From assembly GCA_963971305.1 (NCBI GenBank), contig OZ020304.1, forward strand, positions 310,001 to 374,000: a stretch of DNA of 64,000 nucleotides, given 5' to 3'. The notes under the pieces were generated by a model that saw only the letters and a list, made by a program, of their open reading frames with translations, was not told the origin of the DNA and searched no databases. Of the stretch, positions 36,440 to 47,779 are shown piece after piece (the stretch's first letter is position 1; each line of letters starts with the position of its first letter). Position numbers and translations under genes: made by a program. The DNA is from Arcuatula senhousia (taxonomy: Eukaryota; Mollusca; Bivalvia; Mytilida; Mytilidae).

Positions 36440-39400
36440 CTAGGCCACTGTATTCAGATCTTTTATTTGTTGCTGACTTAAATCCGTTCCGGTTCCGGTT
36501 TCAGCCTTATAGTTGTATTTCATCTCTAAGTTGTTCCAATATTTATCTAAGCGGTTTTCAAAAGATTGTAGGGTTGGTGCGTTGACAATACTATCTGGTA
36601 GTTGGTTCCAAGTTGCTACAATTCGCTGAGTGAAGAAATTTGACCTGATGTTTTTGGAGCTTCTCTGTGTAGTGAGTTTCTTGTTATGTCCTCTAGTTCG
36701 ATTGTCAGTATTATAGCTGAGGAGATGTGGAAGTGTGTTGTCATAGATTCCTGATGTTAGTTTGAATGCTTCAATCATATCACCACGTAGGCGTCTGTAT
36801 TTGAGGGTTGGTAGTTTCAATTTTCTGAGTCGTTGTTCATATTCTAGGTTGGACAAAGTTGGTACTAGTTTAGTTGCTCTTCTCTGAACGTTTTCTAAAG
36901 CAGTAATGTCTTTTATCTTAAATGGACACCAGATTGCGTTGGCATATTCTAGATGTGGACGGACTAGGGCCTTGTATAATAGTTTGAAGATTTCTTCGTC
37001 TAGACAAGTGAATGTTCTTCTTATTAATCCCATGATGCTGTTAGCTTTATTGATCTTTTCGTTCATGTGATCTTCAAATGACAGTTTGCTATCGATGGTA
37101 ACCCCTATGTCTTTCTCTTTTTCTATGTGTTCTAGTTGTGTGTTGCTTAGTATGTAATCATAGTTCGATCTGTCTGTTTTTCCAGCTGTCAGCACTTTAC
37201 ATTTATCTGGGTGGAAACGGAGTAACCATTCATTTGACCAATTCTCTAGCTTAAGTATGTCATTCTGGATAATATCGTTGTCTATGGTGGAGATAATCTG
37301 ACGGAAAATTTTCGTGTCGTCTGCAAACATGTAGCAATCGGATTCTAACTTGTTTGGTAGGTCGTTTATGTATATCACAAATAGAATTGGACCAAGGACA
37401 CTCCCCTGTGGAATGCCACTTGTGACCTGCTGGAAAGTTGAGAAACTGCTGTTTACTCGTACTCGTTGCTTTCTATCTGTGAGAAATGACTTGACCCATC
37501 TAATGATTTCATCTGATAGTCCGTAGCTTTCCAGTTTACAAATTAGACGTTTGTGAGGAACTGTGTCGAATGCCTTCATGAAGTCGAAGTAGATAGCATC
37601 CAAGGAACCTCCGGAGTCCAAGATTTCTGTCCATTTTTCCAATACATATAATAGTTGTAAAGTTGTTGATCTGCCAGAGAGGAATCCAAATTGTCTATTA
37701 CTAAAAAGGTTATTCTCCTTCATATGGATAACTATGTGGTCCCGGACAAATGACTCTAACATTTTGCATAAGATACATGTTAAACTGACTGGCCTGTAGT
37801 TTGATGCCTGTTTTCTGCTTCCCTTTTTGAATATAGCGGTGATACAGCCTTCTTTCCAATCATCTGGTATTGTTTTTGACTCTAGTGATGTGTTGAAAAT
37901 AATGGTTACAGGTGACGTTAGGGCTTCCCTAACATCATGTAGCAATCTAGGGTGGATGTTATCTGGACCTGGTGATTTACTGATGTTGAGTTCTTTCAGT
38001 CTCTTCAGTACTTTCTCTTCAGATACTTTCAGTGTCTTCATTTCTTTCTTGATTTTTTGCTTCTCTATTGTAGGTATCTCCCCGTTTCCTTCTTGTGTAA
38101 ATACACTTGCAAAAAATTTTGACAATGTTTCTGCTTTCTCAATATCGTTGTTTGTCAATGTCTCTTTACCATCTTCAGTACTCATCACTAAATCTGATAT
38201 GCCTGTGCGTGTTTTCATCTTTGACTGAGTGTACTGCCAAAATTTTTTGGGGTTTTCTTTCACTTGTTTTGCAATATCCTTCTCTTTTGCCTTTATAGCT
38301 TTTCTGGTTAAGCTTTTCACTTTGTTTCTTACTCTACAATATTCTTGGTATTTTTGTCCATTTTTTGTCTCTTGGTAACGTTTCCAACATCGATGTTTTT
38401 TCTTTATGACTTTCAGGGTTTCCAGATCCAATCCAATAGCACCCTTATTTTTCTTTGTGTTACTTATGTTTTTGTGCGGTATGTGTTTATCCTGTAACTC
38501 CATGATTTTCTGTTTAAGAAAATCCCATTGGTAGTTGACACTTTTGTTGCTTAATTCTCTTTCCCAGTTTATTCTATTTAGATCCTCAGTCATATCATTG
38601 AAGTTTCCTCTATCATAATAGTATTTCACTCTACTAGTGTTTGTTTGTTGGATATAACAGTTGAATTTGAAGCTGAGTACTGCATGGTCGCTTTTACCTA
38701 AGGGACTATAGTGCTCTAGTTCGGTTATCATTCCATCTTCGTTAGTTAATATAAGGTCTAGTATGTGAGAGTCTTGGTTTATTCGTCCTCTGGTGGGTTT
38801 GTTCACATGTTGAAAAAGATAACAATCTCTAATACATTCTATAAATTTATAGTCAATGGACGATTCATTTGATGGTGTGCTCCAAGTGTCCCAACATATT
38901 CTTTCGTAGTTAAAATCACCCATAATTAGCAGATGGCTGAAGTCCTTACTTGAAACATCATACAGTAATTTTCTCAATGCCTCATCATTTTCATCTTTGC
39001 CGCTACTACTTCTGTAGATGCATCCCACTAATAACTTGTCTCCATCCACTAATTTTATGCTTATCCATACTGATTCTTCATACGTTGTATTGAAGTCAAC
39101 CTGAGTAGCTTGGATAGATTCATGGATATACAGACTGACGCCTCTACCTGTGTTGTTGTTAACATTAGTGCTGAATAGATCATAATTGTCAATTGCTAGC
39201 TCACTGTTGTGTATGTTATACCTAAAATTCTTAGGTTTCACTTCTGTTATTCCTATTATCTTTGGATTGTAGTTTTTAGCATATAATCTCAGTTCTGACA
39301 TCTTATTGGTCAAACAATCTGCATTTGTATACAAACAGTTTATTGAATCAAGTTTATGTAAAGAACGAACATGTGCATTTGAACGAACTGGTGCTCTGGA

Positions 39401-39511
39401 ACTGTCTTGTGCATTTGAACGAATGCTATGCTTCGAACGGTTAAAACTATGTACATTGTGGTTGTTTCCCTTTACTCGGGTTTCGGAATTTTCTTTATGT
39501 ACCTTGCCCAT
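36440..39511 (-). CDS. LINE ORF2: AP endonuclease and reverse transcriptase, 1023 aa
   Basis: Starts ATG (MGKVHKENSETRV) and is open to the end. The N-terminal AP endonuclease shows TNADCLTNKM, GITEVKP, MGDFNYERICWDTW and the SDH motif in LGKSDHAVLSF. The RT domain shows SPGPDNIHPRLL, NYRPVSLTCI, FGFLSGRST, AIYFDFMKAFDTVPH, SGIPQGSVLGPILF and the catalytic FADDTK. The C-terminal region has LVRPHLEYANAIWCP and NVQRRATKLVP, typical of CR1/L2-related LINEs. Its start overlaps the end of ORF1 by 40 bp in another frame. No stops or frameshifts are seen, so the enzyme could be functional if expressed. Confidence 0.9.
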   Translation of the reverse strand: MGKVHKENSETRVKGNNHNVHSFNRSKHSIRSNAQDSSRAPVRSNAHVRSLHKLDSINCLYTNADCLTNKMSELRLYAKNYNPKIIGITEVKPKNFRYNIHNSELAIDNYDLFSTNVNNNTGRGVSLYIHESIQATQVDFNTTYEESVWISIKLVDGDKLLVGCIYRSSSGKDENDEALRKLLYDVSSKDFSHLLIMGDFNYERICWDTWSTPSNESSIDYKFIECIRDCYLFQHVNKPTRGRINQDSHILDLILTNEDGMITELEHYSPLGKSDHAVLSFKFNCYIQQTNTSRVKYYYDRGNFNDMTEDLNRINWERELSNKSVNYQWDFLKQKIMELQDKHIPHKNISNTKKNKGAIGLDLETLKVIKKKHRCWKRYQETKNGQKYQEYCRVRNKVKSLTRKAIKAKEKDIAKQVKENPKKFWQYTQSKMKTRTGISDLVMSTEDGKETLTNNDIEKAETLSKFFASVFTQEGNGEIPTIEKQKIKKEMKTLKVSEEKVLKRLKELNISKSPGPDNIHPRLLHDVREALTSPVTIIFNTSLESKTIPDDWKEGCITAIFKKGSRKQASNYRPVSLTCILCKMLESFVRDHIVIHMKENNLFSNRQFGFLSGRSTTLQLLYVLEKWTEILDSGGSLDAIYFDFMKAFDTVPHKRLICKLESYGLSDEIIRWVKSFLTDRKQRVRVNSSFSTFQQVTSGIPQGSVLGPILFVIYINDLPNKLESDCYMFADDTKIFRQIISTIDNDIIQNDILKLENWSNEWLLRFHPDKCKVLTAGKTDRSNYDYILSNTQLEHIEKEKDIGVTIDSKLSFEDHMNEKINKANSIMGLIRRTFTCLDEEIFKLLYKALVRPHLEYANAIWCPFKIKDITALENVQRRATKLVPTLSNLEYEQRLRKLKLPTLKYRRLRGDMIEAFKLTSGIYDNTLPHLLSYNTDNRTRGHNKKLTTQRSSKNIRSNFFTQRIVATWNQLPDSIVNAPTLQSFENRLDKYWNNLEMKYNYKAETGTGTDLSQQQIKDLNTVA

Positions 39512-40391
39512 GGTGGACCTCTTACTCTGAAGATGTATTTTCCCTCAGAGTTGTCTTCTTTTTCTTGAGCCACTTCCCGTAGTGCCTTATATTCCTCCCT
39601 TTCTTTGGGTGTCATGTCATGATTTATTGATATGATTTTAGCGTCTGGGTCACCTTCATTATTGATATCTTCTTCTGATCTGAGCTGAGCAAAGTTTTTG
39701 AACATTTTCCTTTTCATACTTTCCTCCTTAAAGGTAACTAATAGTGGTCGGTGAGTTTCCTCCCCTTCTTGCTTCTTGCCAATTCTGACCAGCTTTTCAA
39801 TATTATCATCTTCAAGTGGAATGTTAATTCTCATAGCTAAGTTCTTCAGTGCGGTTTTGTCTTCGTTGATTTTCTCTGTCTTTATATTGGTTTTTGGTTC
39901 AGGGAGATTATATATAATAGCATTATTTTTCCTTTTTTCTCTTTCATTCATCTCTTTAACTGTCTCTGATACTACATTTCCTTGTGTATTAACCTGACAA
40001 GTCATGCCACTGGTTGTGGACTTGTTTACCTCTTCTGATACAAGTTGCTTAACTTTATCTACTGTCACCATTTGCTCTGACTTTTCTTCAAGTTTCACTA
40101 TCCTTTCCTCAAATTTTTCCAAAAAAAGTCTACATTTTTCCTCTATTTCTCTATCTGCTTTCAAGTTTTTTTCAACTGTCTCATTGCACCCTGTGCAGAA
40201 CCATTTAATGTCTTGTCTGTTGGAGAGGTGATTGTATAATGCAGGGGGCATGCGGAGACATGTTATGCAGTAATGCTTGCTACAATAATCACATTCAAGA
40301 ACCTTATCTGTTTTCTTTCTGAACACATTGTTGCATGTTTGGCATTGCCACCCTTCTGTTTCAGATTGAGAGACTGATTGTTTACGACCTT
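39472..40391 (-). CDS. LINE ORF1: PHD-finger coiled-coil protein, N-terminus missing
   Basis: The frame is open from the 5' junction. A PHD-type zinc finger begins WQCQTCNNVF and continues CDYCSKHYCITC with a further Cys pair (FCTGC). A coiled coil (LFLEKFEERIVKLEEKSEQM) and an RRM-like start (NNAIIYNLPE) follow, ending KKIPKPE. This PHD-coiled-coil order is known in ORF1 of some CR1-type LINEs. There is no ATG upstream of the PHD finger in this copy. The upstream frame 40263-40445 in another phase is mostly host-element sequence and not the missing N-terminus. Confidence 0.8.
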
Positions 40392-41539
40392 CGATTCGAT
40401 TTTGAAAATTCTTTTTTTATTGAATTCCTCATTAGATTCTGTCAACTAAATGTGTAAATGATTTTGATATTTATTGCACCGTTACATTGCTACAGGGGGT
40501 CAGAAGGGGCCACACCCCAAAAATCGACTTTTTTATTTGTGGTCCGATTTTCAATTTTTTTTTCATTGGAATCCTTATGAAAATCCCTGGCTGCGTCTTT
40601 CAATCAGATTTGCAATATCTCTAACCGTTTTTGAGAAATTAGGGGTCGAAGGGGCAAAAAACGTCATTATTTATAGCAAATAGTTTTACGCAAAAAATTT
40701 AGTTCTAGTGGGCCAGATAGTTGTTATGAAGTTTCAATATGATGATTATATCCAGAAAAAGATTGGTAATTGTATTATGGGTTTTTGGCCCCTAAAATTT
40801 TAGAAAAAAGGGTCAAAAGGGGCTAACACGGGTGTATTGACAAAACTTTTGTTGAATGTTTATTATTCATTCAATTTTGAAAATTCTTTTTTTGTTAAAT
40901 TGCTCATTAAATTCTGTTAACTAGATGTGTCAATGGTTTTGGTATATATTTCACTGTTCAATTGCTACAGGGGGCAAAAAGGGGCCACGACCATTAACTC
41001 AACTTTTTTATTTTTGGTCCGATTTTCAAATTCTTTTTTCATTGGAATCCTTGAGCAAATCCTTGCCGGTATTTTTTAAGTCAGATTTGCAATATCTCTT
41101 ACGGTTTTAGAGTAATTAGGGGTCAGAGGGCCAAACATATCACAAGACTTTTTTTAAATTTGATGTTGATGTAGATATATATGATTGTGTCAAATATGCA
41201 TTTTAAAGTCCACAACAGGATGCGTGTGTCAAAAAGCTTTGTAAGTCCACCATGGGCTGCATGTGACCAAAGCAATTGACTATCCATATTTGGCCTCAAA
41301 CGTACAGGGTTTAATTTGTTGCGGTCGAATCATGCTGCGCTCGGCGTAGCTTTTTATTGTCATATGATTAAAAACTAATGCAGAGAAAGAAAAGATTTTG
41401 CTTGCTTAAACATGCAGCTCTTTAAAAAAGCTTCACCAAAGTCTCCATTGGGTCTCAGTTGTCAGATAACCCCTTAAAGAAAAGACCCTAATGGCTTAAG
41501 GACAAGGTGAGCGATTCAGGCTCCTGGGAGCCTCTTGTT

Positions 41540-43180
41540 AAGATTAGCAGCTAAGTATGCATTATATTTCTATCTTGGGCCAATTGCAAAAAGGCACTGA
41601 CCACTGGTCATATTGATTGTGGATTTAAAAAAAAGTTTATAAATGTCGCGTAATCTTACTACCTTCTACAATTGAGGTCAGTTCTAACATCTCTTTATAA
41701 CTGCCAGGAATCTGTTCTAATTCTGTTCTGCAAATAAGGATCGTGTAAGTCTCTATCCTATCTTCAATAGTCTATAGGGTCCAGGTGTTGGTATGGGTCT
41801 AAAACTAACTATAAACTGCTTGAAAAGCAAATGACACGAAGACCGTCAGAATCATATAAGTGCATGGATTAAAAGTAACCAAGACAAACTGTGATATTTT
41901 AATCAATGAGTAAAAGTGTGTATTGTGACTTTCACTGTTTTATGACATTTTAGATTTTAAAGCTGCGCTGTTGTACATGAATTTTATATGAACAATACAT
42001 GTGCCATAATGCCTGATCGTCAGTGATAAACTCTTAATTTTTAGTATAGACACTATCTTATTGTGAGCTTTTAATATCCGGTGATAATCATAAAGATACG
42101 ATATTGTTTTCCTTAGATCCATTAGAATTTAAAAAAAACGGGATAAGTTTTAAATTTTAGCCTATTATCTGATTTTACAACACAAAGCATATGTCCGTGT
42201 AAATATGCCCGATATACTAGCCAAACGGTTATAATGTGTACAAAGGGAAATGCTGATCAACTAAATGCATGAACTACAACTACAATTATTTATTCTGAGA
42301 TACAAGTGTAAATAAATTCAATAATTTAAGTGGTGATGGGTTTTGTTCTACACGTCTAATTCGTGGTTGTCCAATCAAGGATGTAAAGATACAGAAATTC
42401 AGTTGGTAACCATAACATTTCAACTCTCTGCAGGGATTGTCTTTTTATTTATATTTTTTACCATTTTTGTGACTCTCCGTTTCAAAGGCATCAATCGCCT
42501 TCAAGTATGAATTCCATGTGCTGCTGGACTATTTTAGGTGGGGACGTACCAAGGCTTTAAATAATAAACAGAATGTCTTGTAGTTAAGTTATTTGAATGA
42601 TCTCTAACCCTAACCCGTGAAAGTTTGAAGAAGACCCAACAACAACTCGCTGTTTTCAATTGCAGATTTTTATGTTGCATGCAACATGTTTCAAAGCGAC
42701 ATATAGGAGTCACTTCTGCACTAACAGCCCTATTTTGCCTGCCTGTGTCCGTTGTCCTGTGGCGCCACAAAAATTGCGTTGCATTTTTCTGGGCAACTTC
42801 ATGTAACAGCCTCTTGATATTTGCCATGTAACTTCTTCCTATGGTACTATATATATGGATTAAAAATGGTTTTTGCCATAACTCACAGTCTCCATTACTT
42901 AAATGTGTATTCTTCTCATCCTGAGTTAGAAAACATGTTTAGAAAAAGTAATCTTTTCAAGGTAGAATTATTTTTCTTAAAGCGAATTGTCAATAACTAT
43001 AATTGAGAAACATGATGGCTTATGTCTTAAATTATAATGAACTTGGCGCTCCAACCAATTAGAATGTTTTAAAGAAAAAGTAAGATACATATTATTTCAT
43101 GTTTTTAATGATTAAAAAACTGAAGAAAAAAAAGGTAAAAACAAGATTACCGAAATAGGAGGATCAATGTCCAAGAGAAA
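41540..43180. other. Intergenic stretch with LINE scraps
   Basis: AT-rich with no gene recognised. At about 42530-42580 the minus strand reads FKALVRPHLK, matching the LVRPHLEYA motif of LINE ORF2, so a very old LINE fragment lies here (roughly 42480-42600). Confidence 0.45.
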
Positions 43181-43184
43181 AAGA

Positions 43185-43400
43185 CAAAACATGGAAAACA
43201 CAGCGGAAAAGATATAGATCGCAATGGTCCTAACTTGATGTGGCATTTCAAATGAAATGGTGAACTAAAGCAGGTTTTATGGTGCACCAAACCTTCCTCT
43301 TCCATTGCGATCTTATGGTCCGGTAGTAACAAAAAAAAAAAACAAAAAAAAACAACACGGCTGTGAAGATATAATCGGGATAATAAGATGATCATCACAA
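43185..43400. repeat. Dispersed repeat pair, ATCGCAATGGTCCT family
   Basis: ATCGCAATGGTCCTAACTTG through CTTCCATTGCGATCTTATGG matches 57440-57610 closely. The outer ATCGCAATGG and CCATTGCGAT are inverse. The A-rich run at 43329-43350 is a homopolymer. Confidence 0.55.
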
Positions 43401-43639
43401 TACAACAATCAGCAAAACACTTATCAAAACAATCACTAACCGTTAAACCTAATTTTAATTTCGAACAGTGACTGATAACGAATGAAGGTTTTTTAGGGAC
43501 CGTATGAGAGGTATTTTCTTGTAAACTTTTCTTGTTAACTTGGTCTAACAGTCGGTCACGGAGACAGCAGTGTCGTATAAAAAAAACAGAAAATTTTGCA
43601 CAAGCCCTGGACTATCGAATAAGTTGTGAAATATAAACA

Positions 43640-44190
43640 CCATAACCAGGTGAAGTAGGTATTTTGCTTTCAAGGTTAGGGTTTATATTCTTTTATCGTA
43701 AATTTTTGTACTGAGATGATCACCTTGGTCATATTCAATATGAAAATCCAAGAATGATGTGAAACAATTGGATTCGGTGATTTCCTAGAGGATATTTAAC
43801 TACCAAACGAAGCGTTGTTGACATAGGACATCGTCGATATATCTGAAAGTGAGATTAAAGGACCTTTCGTCTTTCATCTTTTTGTTCTTTACGAGTTTTT
43901 TAAAGAAATTCAGTCTCGTAAGAGTATAAAAACAAATCGGCGAGGAGAGCACAAAAATAACTCATTGGAATGCCAATTTGTTGTTGAAAAATGTCTCCTC
44001 CAAATGAGACAAATATGTTGTCAATAAGGAAATCAAGCGTACTGCAAACTTGGTCCAATGTTTAACGGATTTTATCCTTATAAGATGTTTTGGAAAAATA
44101 TGTAAAACTATAACCTAAAACAACCAAGTTCCTAGAATTTGAAAAAAGCCTTTTCGAGAAGTTTTGAAGAAAATGAAACTATTACTAGTA
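43640..44190 (-). pseudogene. Penelope-like reverse transcriptase remnant
   Basis: Minus-strand frames read IGIPM, then LADLFLYSYETEFL and later an RT tail with STKIYDKRI, in different phases with stops. The LADLFLYSYE block is characteristic of a reverse transcriptase family abundant in bivalves and related to Penelope-like elements. Heavily decayed. Confidence 0.55.
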
Positions 44191-44199
44191 ATTTGAAAT

Positions 44200-46950
44200 G
44201 ATCACACGATTAACACCTTGTAGTTGCTACACACTTTATTGGAGAATGGGACAAACAAAACAGAAAGACGAAGAAACAAATTGCTGGAGATCTAAAGAAA
44301 CAAATGTAATGTAAAGTATGAAAGGAAACAGTCTTAATCATCTATAAGGGAACAATTAGAACAAATATGAGAAAAAAATCAGTAAACAACCGGAAGTAAA
44401 ATGGGTTTGTTCCCTCGACATGTCAAACTGATTTGATGTATTATTTCCGAACACTACTTCAAAACTACGATTATCTGATTGTATTTTTGCATGATAATAC
44501 AAATCATAGTCGAAAAGTCAAGAGAAATTGTGATCATAATATATTACATTTTTTAATGGTTTAAAAACTATGAGGTTATACATCGGTTATTTATACTTGT
44601 TACTCGTTATTTCACGCAATAGAAACTGATAGAATTATTTTGTTGGGAAGTTGCCTGTTCAGCTTTGAATTTTTGACAAATTCAGCTCTTAAGAAGAATT
44701 TGTTCAAGAGACCTAATGCCCCATCTTGCAACATTTATTTTTCTCAGCAATCACCAAACCATGAACTTGATTTCATAATTATAATTTTATAGTAATTATG
44801 ATATAAAAAGTTTCATGATACTATACTTCATTCACGGTAAAGTAACTTGTGTTTAGTTTTTGTGCTTTGTCTATGAATATTGATAGGGGGAAGGTTGGGC
44901 CAAAAAAACTAGTTTAACTCCGCCACATATCATATGTGCCTGTCCTAAGCCAGGAATCTTTGACAAAGCTTTCGTTTGTACTTGTGTGTTTTGATGTTTT
45001 CTGTTCCTTGTTTAAGAAGGGGGTCTATCTGTGACTATTTCAGGACTGGATTTGAATTATGTGCATTTTTAAAGACTATGGGTCAATTGCAGAACCGCGA
45101 GCAGAACCAAATAGCCTCTTTGAAGGTTGCTAGCGGTTGTCCATTATGTTTGCTTAATTGTTGTGGGCTGTGTCGCGTCCACTTATTCCACATCTCATTA
45201 TTTTGTATTCACCTTAAAAAAAAACCTTAGTATAACACCCCTTTTTTTTCTGTGATCAATCAACCATGAAGTTGGTGAGGCAGGTACAATTTTATGATGA
45301 TTTTTGATTTGTCATATCCTAATGTATATTTTTATAAAGTTTCATGATGGTACCACACTTCCATCATATGGTAAAGTAACTTAAACCATTGAGATAACAT
45401 ACCCCTTTTTTTCTGTCAACCATAAAGAAGATGAGACAGGGACCATTTTTATGCTGATTTTTGTTTGTTCATATCCTGATAAATATGTGTTTAAAGTTCC
45501 ATGATGATACATATAAAGTACCCCCTTTTTATGTGATCAATCAATAATGAAGTTGATGAAACTGGTAAAAATTATGATGTGTTTAGTTTAGTACCCCGCT
45601 GTATATGTTTACAACGTTTTCATAATGATACTAAGATTCTTTCATGGTAAACTAGCTTCAACCTGATTTGGGAGGACGGACGCGTACGGACGGACAGACA
45701 GATAATGGGACCCGAACACTATATGCCCCCTGCTTTCGTAGATGGGGCACAAAAATGCATTCACGCATAACAATGGTCAGATATGAAAATGTTCTAATAT
45801 TAACAGATCAAACAGAGTATATTTCAGTCCATTGGTTTCACAGTGAACAGAGGACAAAGGTTGCCACGAGAGATACCTAAAGGCAAGTTTTCAGCTATTT
45901 ATATTTTTTTAAGTCGCCTAGGCTATATTTTCTACATTGTGACGGTTGCTGATTGCTTTCAAGCAAATACATTTTATATTGTCTATTGAACAATATAACA
46001 ACATAAGCATAATAAGTTGGGATAATGCCACGTAGAGCCCTATATGAGACATATTTTACCCTATAGGATAAGTAAAATGGATATTCAGGAGCTGGTCCAC
46101 CACCATTGGATCTATTGGTTTAATTGCAAAATCAATGATTCATTAAAGGTTCAACTTAATAATGGTTTTCGTCCGTCCCTCCGTCCGTCTATTAGCTGGT
46201 CTAAACACAACTCCTTTAATTTGAAACCGCTCAATTTTGCTGTAATTTTGTAGGATTGTTTGTACTAAAGAACGATCAGAAACCTGACATATGTTCAGTC
46301 CGCTTTGACCACAAAGCGACTGGGATGTGTGCCCCAGATGGTTAAATGGGGCAGCCCTGTCATAATGAATGGCGCGGTCGTCAGACTATAATACAGAAAA
46401 CCAGAGCGTAAACCATAGTGGTGCATCGTGTCGGGAAAAAAATCATTTTCCTTGCACGTAATTCAACTCTGATGCAGGTCTCGGTAAGATTAGGACCCAT
46501 AGGATCCCCATGCACGAAGCTAAATTGTCCGTCCCTACCCTCCACTCCTTTTTTCTAGTGGCAGTCCGATTGGCCTTGATATGCCCCCTTCCTCCACTTT
46601 ATCATCATTTCATGTTTATTGTATCACCCTAAGGCCTTGTCATGTACATTTCCTCTATATAGATGAAATCACGCAGCTTGGGAGTAAAGCAATAATTAAC
46701 TAAAATCTTCTGCCTTTTAATTTTTACCGATAATGCAATGTTGACTGCTGTGCATGCCCTGAACCTTCAAAAGTCGAAAGTAAGGGGGGTTGTAATACAT
46801 GCATATTGATTGTAAATATGAATTTAATTTTGAATGATTTATTAATTCTGTTAAAACGAGAGTGAACCCAGGTGCTCCGGAAAAGTAAGCAGTTCCTGCT
46901 TGCTATAGCACACCCGTGACGTCACGATGCCAAGAATCGATTAAGTGTTG
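44200..46950. other. Intergenic stretch with dispersed repeats
   Basis: At 44870-44965 a repeat with GGGGGAAGGTTGGGCC, CTCCGCCACAT and GCCTGTCCTAAGCCAGGAATC recurs inverted at 54700-54800. At 45165-45215, CGCGTCCACTTATTCCACATC recurs at 20150 and 53335. A (CCGT)n tract is at 46150-46190. No gene seen. Confidence 0.5.
45240..45760 (-). mobile_element. Helentron-like fragment, minus orientation
   Basis: Three ~110-130-bp cores with TTCATGATGGTACCACAC-like motifs precede GGACGGACAGACAG and an end TATGCCCCCTGC folding with GATGGGGCA. This is the reverse orientation of the other elements. The far end is unclear. Confidence 0.45.
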
Positions 46951-46959
46951 GTCAAATCC

Positions 46960-47720
46960 AGAAAGGATGGCATTACCAAACTCTGTTTGTAAAACCAACA
47001 TCTGTGCTCATTTGAGAGATAGAAATCCTGTATTTGTATACAAGGACATGATGTCTTCCGTAAAATTTCTTGAGTGATGATAACAACCTGGGAGCAAGGT
47101 ACACCTGTATTAACAATTTGCTTATCAGCCGTGTTGCTCTATCAAGGAAGTCGGTATACTCCCCACAAGCTTTGGAATAACGAATCAATTGTGAAGCGTT
47201 AACTCTATATAACTGGAGCGGTCGGAATTTCGCTCCACATAAAGAGTAAGTTAACTATTGGAAAGCTGAAGTCAATTTCGAGAAATAAATCTAAATATGA
47301 AGCGGACCTCCCAGAATAGGTGGTGTCCTTTATCTCAAGTTCCTTAGAATTGTTTAGTGAAAGGTCACCATCATTATAACGTAATGTGAGATTAAAGGAT
47401 AAGACTGCGATCCTTTTTTTGTCTGTAAGTGAGAAGTCCGCTTCATATGAATAAAGAAACAAATCGGCAAGCAATTATGTACAATTTGTACCTATTTAGA
47501 TGCCAATTGTCTGCTAAAAAACACGTCCTCCGAACTGTACAAATATGTTGTCGATAAGAACGCTGAGCACTTCAATTAATTGGTCTGTAGTAAATTTGTT
47601 TTTCTTACTAGACTCATGGATGACAAAATAAGTCATTTTATAATCGACTAACTGCGTTTACAGTTTTTTTTTTTAATAAAGCTACATTTAAAAATCAACT
47701 GTACCAAACGAGATTAAGTT
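46960..47720 (-). pseudogene. Penelope-like reverse transcriptase remnant, 3' part
   Basis: Minus frames give LADLFLYSYEADFSLTDKKR, LRYNDGDLSLNNSKELEIKD (a degraded R-Y-x-D-D box) and SASYLDLFLEIDFSF. A second frame gives MIRYSKACGEYTDFLDRATR and LKKFYGRHHVLVYKYRISIS. The order and motifs fit the bivalve RT family named above. Its 5' part probably lies at 49850-51040, beyond a 2-kb insertion. Confidence 0.65.
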
Positions 47721-47779
47721 GTGAAATGTAAAATTGAAGTAAATGATATAGAGAATGCTAATTTCCATCAGTTCTTTAG

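Larger units (their letters stand above)
36401..40391 (-). mobile_element. APE-type non-LTR retrotransposon (CR1/L2-like LINE), 5'-truncated
   Basis: Minus-strand ORF1 (PHD finger) and ORF2 (endonuclease-RT). The 3' end at 36401 has a duplicated decamer (TACTCACAGG twice on the + strand), as in LINEs whose 3' tails are short tandem repeats. Alignment of the flanks with the related host-element stretch at 40831-40960 places the 5' junction at about 40391, just upstream of the PHD finger, so the extreme 5' end is missing. Confidence 0.85.
35528..41358 (+). mobile_element. ATACGACCGC-family element, second copy, interrupted by two insertions
   Basis: The left ATACGACCGCAAAATTTT hairpin and (GTC)n resemble 15958-17487. 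The right end TTGCGGTCGAATCATGCTGC plus CTTTTTATT is at 41358. Its core repeats (GGTCCGATTTTCAA, GGGGTCGAAGGGGC) lie at 40392-41200. Interrupted by the elements at 35658-36270 and 36401-40391. Confidence 0.6.
34711..41539 (+). mobile_element. AGCTCACC-family element carrying nested insertions
   Basis: The left hairpin AGCTCACCTGGCC/GGCCATGTGAGCT is at 34711; the right end GGTGAGCGATTCAGGCTCC plus TCTTGTT is at 41539. Own sequence is 34711-35527 and 41359-41539; the rest is a later insertion. Sequence before and after the insertion is collinear with 30014-31467. Confidence 0.6.

Noticed and set aside
40263..40445. Apparent 60-codon upstream ORF1 (MTESNEEFNKK) suggesting a frameshift in LINE ORF1
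   Set aside because: Its first part matches the host element's own sequence (compare 40860-40930), so it lies outside the LINE. ORF1 is 5'-truncated, not frameshifted.
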